64,000 nt of DNA from Trichinella spiralis (Eukaryota; Nematoda; Enoplea; Trichinellida; Trichinellidae). Of the stretch, positions 1-10,400 are shown piece after piece (the first letter of the stretch is position 1; each line of letters opens with the position of its first letter). Under the pieces are notes generated by a model that saw nothing but the letters and a program-made list of their open reading frames with translations, was not told the origin of the DNA and ran no database searches. The position numbers and the translations under genes were made by a program. The stretch is taken from NCBI GenBank assembly GCA_000181795.3, contig CM012953.1, positions 9,660,893 to 9,724,892 of the forward strand, given 5' to 3'.

Positions 1-127
1 TAGTTTTATTATTACTATTGCTTTCACATTTCACTTTATGACCACGGAACCAATTTTCATTTTGTTGATCAGCAATTGCTCAGAAGTTATTCCTTCAATA
101 ATTAGTAGTATTCCTACTGCTCCTAGT

Positions 128-165
128 AGTGGTAGTAGTAGTAGTAGTAGTAGCAGTAGCAGTCT
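128..165. repeat. (AGT/AGC)n microsatellite
   Basis: A trinucleotide tract of AGT units drifting into AGC. It reads as poly-Ser, poly-Val or poly-Thr depending on frame and strand, and it accounts for the low-complexity ends of overlapping open frames here. Confidence 0.9.
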
Positions 166-180
166 CTGTAAATGCTTCAA

Positions 181-540
181 AAATACGCCCTTCCCATTGG
201 TTGACCAAACTTCCAATGAACGTGAAACGTGGAAGTGGACGTGGAAAGCTTTTTGCCTTGGTAGAGGGGAATAAGAATTCAAATTTTAAAGCCAACGGAC
301 ACTTTTTGAATCGATTTTCAAGAAAGCACGAAAAACTCATTTCTGACACTAGCGCTCAGGCGGAACATCTGAGAATTGCGGTTCAAACTTTTCGTGGTCA
401 CTTTCAGCGTTGCAATTATTTTCACAAATTTTTTAACACGATGTCCACCGACCTAATGCAATGCAATTGTAGAAGCTCATCACGACTGTCGAATCGTGAA
501 AAAATCCGCAGGCATTCCGTTTTTCCTGACGAATTCAATG
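181..540 (+). other. possible coding exon of unknown gene at left edge
   Basis: A GC-richer stretch stays open in one plus frame from about 103 to 578. The part before 165 is only microsatellite. The open frame ends beside a donor-like AAT|GTAAGC at 540/541. It is rich in Arg, Lys, Ser and His and includes MSTDLMQCNCRSSSRLSNRE. I recognise no family. It could be a 5' exon of a gene whose other exons I cannot see, an alternative upstream exon of the TRP channel 7 kb downstream, or a non-coding island. The channel has its own bounded start at 7411, so the link is weak. Confidence 0.2.
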
Positions 541-3500
541 TAAGCTATTGTTCAATTTCAAAGCTTTCTCCTCTGTGACATTCATTTCACATCCAATTAT
601 TCATACTGATATGAAAAATATTCATCTCTGATTATGCAAATTCAAATGAGTTCTTTTTTACTTTAAATCACATACATTATATACATTTTCTAAATGCTTA
701 CAGTCTGCTAACCACGCTGCATGTTGCACAAGCAATTATTTAAAAAATTATGTTTTCATTGTTGTCTATATCTTTAAAACTAGCAAATTTTACATTACAT
801 TTTGAAAAATTTGCTAATTTGATTGTAAAATATCAAGTGTGAATTTAATAGTGCATGAAAACTTTATCCAGCAGCCATGATAATTTTTGAAATAAGAAAC
901 AATTTTTGGAATAAATGCAAAAGTTAAATCAGAAATGCACATTAAATATTTAAGCTATTTGCACATTTTAACCTTTCAAAAAATCCATAGCTCTTTAATA
1001 TAGCAAGTTATATACTTTCACGAAATGAATCGTACAGCTTAGAGGGGCAATTTTATCAATAATCGCTTTTGTTATTGTATAAATGCCATTCAAATTTCGC
1101 TTTTATGCAAAATATATTTTGCAAATGCACATTTGAAGTGAGAAGGAGCATGAGCATAACAAAGTTCATTCATGAAAGCGCATTTCGTTTTTCGAGATTA
1201 TTGAATGCCAATTGTGAAAACACTCAATTCTGTTCATAAATGTTATATAAATTTAATATTTTTGTTGCATCAAAAACTTCCAACATTTTTGTCTACTAAC
1301 TGCACTAAAATTGTTTTACATTTATTTCTCAGAGTTGTGCTCACAAAATGTTATTAAGCGAGCATTTATCAAAAATGAATGGAGAAAATCGATAAAATTT
1401 AAAACAACCAGTGTTGGATTTAAGATTACTAAAAGCATAAAATTTAATATCATTGTTTTATGTTCTTAACATGTAATTAAAATAACTTTGATTTTGTAAA
1501 TGTGAAAGATCATCTATAACTTCAGTAATTATGCGCTTGTACATTATTTTTAAGTTTAAAAGTTTTTCTAATAACAAACTGCTCGCTGCCACTGTTATCG
1601 TCTGTGCTTTTGCAATGATACATATACGATCTCCTTCTTTTACTGCTCTTTCCTCTAGATTGATGAGCAACTTTTTTTGTAAGCTGCTATTTGAAATTAT
1701 GTATGGATAACTTTGTGTTCAGAAAAATGTTGTTATTTACAGGTCGTTAATGATGTGAATGATTAAAAATAGATTTTATTTGATTACATATTAAAACAAT
1801 TAAAATATAACTCTTTAGCTATAAATTAATTGAGTTTACTTCAAATAAGCATGTTAATAGTGGACGCAACAGTAAAATGCTTCATTCGTTTCCAGTGCAA
1901 TAATGTTTAAAGTACTTAATTAAATTTTAAAAGTGTTATTCTTTTTCACATTATTCGTATTTTTCAGTAATGTTTAACAGATATTTCTTTCAGTATTTCA
2001 GATATTATGTACAATGCTCACCTAAAATTTTTTACTGTATAAACTTTCTAAATTTAAAAATTTTCCATGTTAAATGCATATTAAAATGTTATTATATATT
2101 AAATCTCTCTAGGATGAAGAAAATAATATTCTGTTTATTTTTTTATATCAAATAAAAAATATCTGGTAGGACATTAAGAAAAGTTGCATAGCTGAGAATG
2201 ATGCTTTTTTCTAAAAGACAAGTTAAAGTGCGTTTGATCAAGCAAAAATTAGAACATTTAAAGAAATAGCGAAAGTTACAATTCGTGTTAGCTTGTCTTT
2301 TAGATATAATAAGATGTTTCAAGAAGCAACGTAGTATTCAATAAATTCCGTGAAATTCTGATTATTGAAAATTTAATTTTATAGCAACATGGTTTATAAG
2401 TTTCATCTCAACCAACAGCAATGCTGAATGATGAATTCTTCGATTTTTTATTCTTATTTTTTCATTATTTCACGCCAAACGTTTTTATATTAGAAATATG
2501 ACATTTAATAAAAATTTTACGTGCTACACATGCCTGATGAAGTTATTTGTATTTTCAAAAATGTACGTTAGGCCATTTTAAATTTCACATGCGAAAATTA
2601 TTTAATTTGTTTCAATTTCTGAAATCTTTAAAATTGTATTTTTTCATGTCTGTTTGGCTTACTTTCTTTTTTCTAACAAAAGTCCACGTGAAAAATTATT
2701 TATATTTTTAATATGATATTTTAAACTTTAACATTTTAATATAATGCATTAATAAATGTGAATTCAATACTTTAATCATGAATAACATTTATTAAGAAAT
2801 ACTAGCTGCTATTTATAAGCATTTAGCTTGCTTCATAAAAATTGTAAGAAAACGTATCCATAAAGTTGAAGTTTCGGTGAACTGTTGAGCTGAATGATGT
2901 CGAATATGCTTAGCTATCTTGACAATAAGTTATTCATATTTTGATACTGCAGTAATGTTTCAAAGTAAAAAAAATATATTTATGCTAAGATTTTAAATAT
3001 TTAAATATCTGTAAGATGGTAAATAAATAAATAAGTAAATAAAATGCGTATTCGTTTTGATTTTCATTGATTTTATACTTTGTAATGTTCAAAGGGGAAA
3101 TGGGCATTAATTTTTAACGCCCGTTGAACAAATGATTGAATACTAATGACAACAATCTTCAGTTTTAACAGAATATATTCATCTACTGCACAATGAAAGC
3201 AGAGTCATTTTCTTTCTTATCCCAGAGCGGTTGTTCTCATAAAAAATTTTTGCGTTTGCAGTATATACTTTTTAATATGAAACATGAACATCTGATTTTA
3301 TGTAAATTTAGCTTCAAAGCTACTCAAATGGTTAAAAGAAATTTTTCAATGTTGTTGAATTGTTTGATCGTTCTAATTTGTAGTTCAAAGCAAAAATTGT
3401 AAAGCAAGTCTTTTTTTCTTTTATCCTGCAGATGCACTTGATGTCAACTTCTATGATATTTTGTAGCTTATCTCATTGAATAAAAAATTCATCAAAAATT

Positions 3501-3669
3501 ATATAATGCAAGAGAGCATTTAAAGAAATAACTGCTACATATTCAAGCGATGTCTACTTTTAGCTGAAGTTAATTGAACAGCAACAAATGTAAGAAAAGC
3601 AAACTAATTATGCATTATTTGCTAATGTGAATGTTTAATTTTTTGCAAGAACGAGCAGATTGTTTTTTG

Positions 3670-3685
3670 AAATGTAAAAATCTAT

Positions 3686-3746
<61 letters not shown>
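3670..3746. repeat. (CA)n(TA)n microsatellite
   Basis: A short ACAC run followed by a long uninterrupted TA dinucleotide array. It is a simple repeat and probably length-variable. Confidence 0.95.
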
Positions 3747-3750
<4 letters not shown>

Positions 3751-4487
3751 AGGTGATGTGTCCATAGAAATAAATTTCATAACTGAAAATTCAAGCTTTC
3801 ATTATTCCATTATTTAAGAAAATGAATATGATTACCTACTCTAATTTAATAATTGAAATATAATTGCGATTGAAAAATTCAACTTCAAAATCTTCAAATC
3901 TTCAAATAGAAATATCATATGATCTGATTTTGCTTAGCAATGAAATAATGAACAAAAACAGCGTTCTGTTTTATGTACAACAGGGAAAAATGCATATACA
4001 AATGAAAATTATTTACAAAATACTCACAAAATTTAAAAATTTACAAAATCAAAAGGAATTTACATTTAAAATAATATTGATATTATGATAAAAGAAAGAT
4101 GGAATAAAAAGCTGAAAATTGAAGGAATGGTGTAAATAAAAGTAACAAAGATATGTAAGCTGTATATGAAATACAAGTTGTGCTATGTAAGTTTAAATTA
4201 ATAGTAATTTATTATTAACATGTAATAGTACTTAGCAATTACTTGAAGTTGTGTATTTGAAGTTTCGCTTTTGGTAATAATTTTGTGCAGCTGCTGTTGG
4301 TCGCAAAATATGCTTTGCCTTAGAGTGATTGTTTGGCAAGATATTTAACCGGCTGTTCATTTTTAAATGTGAACTCCTTCCAATTTATAGAAGTAAAATA
4401 TTCAATCGCGGAAATTTTCCTGAACATATTTTACAAGATGTAAACCTTTTTACATCTGTTTATATATACTGTTCATTTATGAAATTC

Positions 4488-4641
4488 AAATGAATTTATC
4501 AATAGGTAATTTATTTTCAAAGTTGTATTCTCAACAGGCATGAATTTATTTGATGTTGAGTTGTGAACTTTCCGCTTGAAACATTTCAAATAATAAATTA
4601 TGATAAGGCAATCTGTTTATTGTTTATTATCGAGTAAAATT
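4488..4641 (+). repeat. left arm of 154-bp perfect inverted repeat
   Basis: The left arm begins AAATGAATTTATCAATAGG and ends at CGAGTAAAATT. It is matched base for base by the reverse complement of 5450-5603, and both arms are exactly 154 bp. The spacer is 808 bp. Perfect identity in neutral-looking AT-rich DNA suggests recent origin or ongoing homogenisation. Confidence 0.97.
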
Positions 4642-5449
4642 ATATCATTGCTATTATTTTTTATCATAATGTGCTTCTAATTTTTTACCTATTATTAGTT
4701 AAATGTAAGAATTATAAAATTCTGTAATTAAATTTAATAATTTAAATATTAAAGGAATGAAAAATTTCCAGAATTTTAATTGCATATGCGTGAAGAGAAA
4801 ACCATTTAATTCTCAAAACGAGTAATTAACAAATGAAACAATCATAGCACTTTGCAGTAAAATGTATCGTAATGTGTTATAAATAATTAAGTACGATACT
4901 TTTTCTGCAAATATTTTTTCACCTGATAAGCTGATATATCTTGTTAAAAAAGCAAATATTTATTGTGTTTAATAATCAGACGTGTAAATTCAATTTTTTA
5001 CAGTTTTTTCTTTTTCATAAAATCTTTTAAGAAATATATAAATTCTTTTTTTCTGTTGCCAAAGCTAACTCTATCCTTTGAGCAATTAAACTTTAAAAAT
5101 ATGCCATTTGGCAGTTAAAATAGGCATTGTTGCTTCATAGAACAAAAGAAAGGCGCTTGCTTTAAATATAAATGCAACTTTTTTTCAGCACCATTAGGTG
5201 AACAAATTTTGTTAATTTTGTTTTAAGACAACGTAGATAACGTGGAATTATTTCAATGAGGAGCTCAGTTGCTTATTCTGATATTGTTCTGCCCGGCGAT
5301 GCGCTTAAGCAAGTTCAAAGCGATAGAAGTAAGATCCCTATGATTGTTTATTAAGCCGATTTTAATTTAAAAAAAAACGTGATAATAATCACTGTAGGAG
5401 AATGGGGTTTCTTCCTTATTTTGAAACATTAGTACCCTCTAAATTTCAA
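4642..5449. mobile_element. spacer of inverted repeat; candidate non-autonomous foldback/MITE-like unit
   Basis: An 808-bp spacer between the two arms. It has no open frame of note. One GC-richer patch near 5256-5330 (around GCCCGGCGATGCGC) stands out from the AT-rich background. The whole 1.1-kb unit could be a non-autonomous DNA element with long terminal inverted repeats. No clear target-site duplication frames the arms. A 9-mer TTCATTTAT occurs at 4472-4480 and 5597-5605 but overlaps the right arm and is easily explained by AT richness. A simple inverted duplication or an assembly effect are alternatives. Confidence 0.35.
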
Positions 5450-5603
5450 AATTTTACTCGATAATAAACAATAAACAGATTGCCTTATCATAATTTATTA
5501 TTTGAAATGTTTCAAGCGGAAAGTTCACAACTCAACATCAAATAAATTCATGCCTGTTGAGAATACAACTTTGAAAATAAATTACCTATTGATAAATTCA
5601 TTT
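5450..5603 (-). repeat. right arm of 154-bp perfect inverted repeat
   Basis: The exact reverse complement of 4488-4641. Identity stops abruptly at both ends: at the inner side after ...TAAAATT, and at the outer side after the AAATGAATTT block. Confidence 0.97.
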
Positions 5604-6889
5604 ATAAACTTTTGTCAGAAATTTCTAATAAATTTACTTAAAAAACATATCAAATAAAGAAGTAAAATGAATCAATCAAAAATAAATTAATAAATCAAAA
5701 CGGCAATTTATTTTTTGAAACTGTTCGTTGTTGTACAGTTTTCAATTTTGAAAATTTTTGATTTAAAAAGTGGTTTTTGGTAGCTGTCTAAAAACAGTAA
5801 GATGCAATTTTTTTGTTTTCATGTAAAATACAAAAGTTACTATAATCACTTCTTTGCAGCATATTAAATTTTAACAAACAACAATAAAAGAAAATTACAA
5901 AATAGATGGCAATTAGATAGCATCATAAATTTGAGCTTGACTTGACTTGAGCAAATAAATTTGGTTTTTCTACTTGTAGTTTGTTAGCATTTTTGTTATA
6001 TATTAATCATGGATTTTTACTTAAAACTGCACACTGAAAGTATAAATTTATTTTAAAACGGTTTCAATGATTATGACTTCATTAATATAACAGTTAATTA
6101 TCATATAGTCAATGTAATAAAACTAACTGTTACATTTTTTAAATTATAAAAACTATCAAACATTATTAAGAGGAAGTTAATGAACTAAGAATTAACCAAG
6201 TTAACCAGGCACTGTTGAAAAACTGAATTCTTTAAAAATAATTTAAAGATGTCGTTTTTTATTAAAAAAATGGAAATTTTAATTCATCGGCATTTGATCA
6301 TGCACTTCATGTACAAGATAAATAAATGATTCATAATGCAGCGAATGGCGCAAGTTTCTACAAAGCATTCCATTAAAACTGAAAACTAATAAACTTTTTT
6401 TCAAAGTCACCAGAATCTCTTCTTTTTTGTATATTAATAAATTTTACATTTGGTCACATATTTACTTTGCACTTGTGCTTTCCAAATGAAAAACAGCGAT
6501 TGAAATTAATTTGTAAAAACAGTGGTGCAACAATAAAAATTATCACAAGTTTTGAAAGCATAAACATATGAAAGATGTTCTCTGGAAATTTCGTAATAAT
6601 TTAAATAAAATGTTAACGTTTATTAAAGGTTTCTGAATAACATGAAAAAAGTTTGAAATGTTGTTTACTCTGTTAATAAGTTAATAATTCACAAATAAGG
6701 AACATTTTGTTTACCTTTGCTTGCTTGGAAGGCAAATCCCGAAATTTTAGAAAATAGGATGTCAGTTAATGCAAATAAATAAGAAGCTGACAAATAAGAG
6801 TTGTGCGAATAAAATGCAATAAAATTTTGAATAATTTTCTACACTTTCTTGTTTAATAATTTAAATTTCATGTGGTTCATCAAAGTCGA

Positions 6890-7410
6890 ACTGTTCAATA
6901 ATGCTCAGCGTAGCATTGCATTGCTTAGTGGAGCTTTCCGTTTTGTTGAACACAATATAGCTGGTCGAGTTTTACCTTCTCAGCTTCTTCGTACGTGATT
7001 GAACTTTAAGAAGTAGTGAATGCTTCGATGATATCCGGTCCGGTACACAGATTTCATGCACACACAGAGTGTGGTAAAGTTGCCTTTCATTTTCTGATGG
7101 CTTAATTGAATAGCACCAAACACCATACTGAGGTATATCCCAACAAGGGCATGTTCATTAATATTGAGCTTTACGCGTTCGTAAAAGGAAACATTTCAAA
7201 GCTGGTTAGCTGAACAAGCTCCTAGCGCCATCTAGCTCATCAGCGTCATTTGGAGAGGCAAAAAAGATCGATGTTCACTCTGCGTGAGAGCGGTTAGAAG
7301 CGGGTTGGTGTGTTGTTCCATTTGGTCACCTCGGTTCACTGCTTCAGCCGCGCTTGTTGTTTGTTGTTGGGGAACAAAAATATAGCAGATTATTCATTCG
7401 GGTCTGAAAT
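6890..7410 (+). promoter_or_regulatory. promoter and 5' UTR region of the TRPC gene
   Basis: A GC-richer island sits between AT-rich intergenic DNA and the channel start codon. An in-frame TGA at 7405-7407 lies one codon upstream of the ATG at 7411, so translation cannot begin further 5' on this exon. I see no clear TATA box or trans-splice acceptor. The 5' end of the transcript is not resolved. Confidence 0.45.
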
Positions 7411-10400
7411 ATGCGGCCGGTGAAACACAAAATTGGCCGACAATGGACCTTTATTGCGCAATCAGCTTTGCCATCTGGAAATAATGCAGTAAATGATAAT
7501 TTCAATGGGAACTTTTATACAGCGACATTCGATGAATTTCAGGTAAAATGGAAAATACCGACTACTGGTCGAGAAGAAAATCGGTCTAGCAGCGATGTGG
7601 ACACAATGCTGAAACAAAAAGAGCGTCTTTTTCTAGAAGCGGCTTACAAAGGCGACAAAGCGACCGTGGAAACGCTTCTAGATCCGAACGATCCGGTGGA
7701 TATCAACTGCACTGATCTGCTTGGGCGAACAGCTTTAGAAATATCCGTCGACAACGAAAATGTGGAAATTGTCGAACTGCTTCTCAAACAGCCTGGTGTC
7801 AAAGTTTGCAACGCATTGTTGTATGCAATTCGAGAAGGCGTTTTCAAAATGGTCGAGATGATCATCAACCACCACACGATTACTGCCGACACTCTTGGTG
7901 ACGGTTGGAGTAGGCGACTTGTGGTGGAAAACGATGAAAATTTCGAATATGCATCCGACATCTCGCCAATTATCCTAGCTGCCCATTTGAATCAGTTTGA
8001 AATATTGCAATTGTTGCTTAGTCGTGGTGCAGTGATCAAGCGACCACATTCGTTGAGCTGTTCTTGTCGAAGTTGTTACGAAGATCGTCTCAACGACAGT
8101 CTACAGCATTCCTTGCGTCGCATTAATACTTATCGCGCATTGGCTAGCCCCGCATGGATCAGCTTCACCTCGTCAGATCCTGTACTGACCGCGTTCAAAT
8201 TAAGCTGGGAATTGCAGAAACTTTCCTACCAAGAATGCGAATTCAAAGAACTTTACTGGGAACTGAGCGAGCAATGTAAAAAATTTGCATGCGACCTTCT
8301 CAGCCAGTGCAGAAGTAGTGAAGAAGTGATTGCCGTTTTAAACAAAGATGTATCGGATGATCCAATTGACATTTGGTCATCTAAACTAAGCTTGGCACGT
8401 CTTCGACTGGCCCTCAAATATGAAATCAAGCAAGTAAGATTTGTTTTTATTTCATTCTTTTGCCTGTCCATATTTTCTTCTATAGTATAAATTTTATATT
8501 AAATTTAACGGTTTCAACTGAAGAAACATTAAATATTTTATACTATAACGGATATTGCGGTTTATCAACTCTTCTTCGAAACGAATCTTCTGCAGTAAAT
8601 TAGCATAAATTTGATTCACTCACTCCTTTTGCATTTGTGAAGCATAATTTTGAATAACTGCTTGTAAAATTTAAAACTGTTTAAAATAAATTTAATACAT
8701 TACTTTATTTTGATCTATAGATCAAAACTTTTCAACTAAAACAATTCACTTAAAGCCATTATAGTTATAAAAATTATTTTTTAAAACGATTATTAGAAAA
8801 TAATAACTTAAAATTTAAAAAATCCCTTCAATTACTAATTAGTAATCATAGATTAGTTACAAATGTTCCAGTTATTTCCGTAAGTTGTAGAAATTGTAAT
8901 ATTTATCAGCTTTGTGCTCTCTGTATGTAAAGAAAGCATCGTGTAAATAAAGTTTTACAAGCAATGTTTTTCTTTTTCAAAAATTGCAGATGTACAATAG
9001 AAAATGTTAAATTGATCATGGCAGAATCATTGTAAGCTTTTATTATTGGAAAGTTTTTCTCATAAATTGCATAAAGCAAGTGCAATTATTGATAATTTTT
9101 CAGTTTACAAATGCTGAACTGAAATTTTGAAATGCAACAGCACGTTATAATATGAACTTTCAAATGACAGTTTTAGTTCCGTTTCCTAATAAAATCTGTC
9201 ATCAGGGGTACATGTTATGATTTTCTGTAAATGATAGCACTTCTTTTATTACCCTGTGGTGTAGGCAGCGTTTGAAAAGCCTTGATTTTAAGAATCTATT
9301 CAACCGAAATCGATCAAGAGATGAACGCAGCAGGAAATGGCATAATTCTCTTGAATAGTACTCATTTGTATAAAATGCTTTTGTTGCTTCGCAAACTGAA
9401 CTGAAATCAGCCATTTCTTCAACCGTATGCTCATTTGAATTTGAATTTGAATTTGACAACACTGCTATAAAACTATAACTGGAATAATGTTTACTAGTTT
9501 ACCTAGTGTTTACTCGAAATATGCAATTTATATTTTTAATAGAAAAACTATGAAACTATGGCGATAATGTGATGTACTTTGACATTAAATTTATTTATTT
9601 CTTTACAAATCAAAAAATTCATAAATATAATTTTCATAAAGAAAGATGATTTGTGTTATATTAAAGTGAAAAAAGGAAATGTTTCTGCTTAAATTGTTTA
9701 TTTTGTGAAAAGTTTCCAAATCTCAAAAGATCATCTTTTCAGCAAGCTGTGGCAGTTTTTGTAAATAAACGACAAGGGACTATTCAATCAGCCTGATTTA
9801 TAGTGCAATAAAAAGCATAGCACAATTGAATTTACATAAGCCAAGAGGTTTTATAATTCGTTTTTTTCTTTTCTCAAGAAAATCAATTTATTATTTTACT
9901 TCTCAGTTCCTCGTGTTTTCAGTCACTTCAAAAAAGGAATACATGTGTCGTGAAGGCTAACTTTATATTTGAAAATCAAATGCACTTCTTATATTGAAAT
10001 TTTGCTTTTGAAAATTTAATCAATCACTGATATTGTAATGATCAATCGATGAATATATTTTCAATTTCATGTTATTGTAAATAAATTTTTTTTTATAAAA
10101 ATAAAAATTTAAATGAAATATGTAATATATTTTCTTCGATATTTACTATACACTATTAAATGAGTTTAATTCTAATTGCAGTTAAACGTCTGTCAAATTT
10201 GATACATACAGTTAATTACTCTTGTGTAATCAATGCTTCTGTTTCCTGAAGCATCAGAATCATAATTCTCATGCGATTCTTCAATCCATTTTAAAACTGA
10301 ATAATATTTTTCTCTTTAAACTGTAAAAGGTTAGATTCTTCACACTTTTGCTTTCAACAGAAGTGATAGCTTTAAAATAAAAGAAAAATTTTTTCATAAT

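Larger units (their letters stand above)
580..6880. other. AT-rich intergenic stretch
   Basis: More than 6 kb with only short chance open frames, all AT-rich and without convincing splice sites. It holds the (TA)n tract and the inverted repeat listed separately. I see no gene, tRNA-like sequence or transposase frame. Confidence 0.7.

Noticed and set aside
38-349. Short frames of poly-Ser, poly-Val and poly-Thr
   Set aside because: They are translations of the (AGT/AGC)n microsatellite in different frames.
4472-5605. 9-bp direct repeat TTCATTTAT near both ends of the inverted-repeat unit as a target-site duplication
   Set aside because: The right copy overlaps the repeat arm itself, the left copy lies 8 bp outside the other arm, and the 9-mer is pure AT-type sequence likely by chance here.
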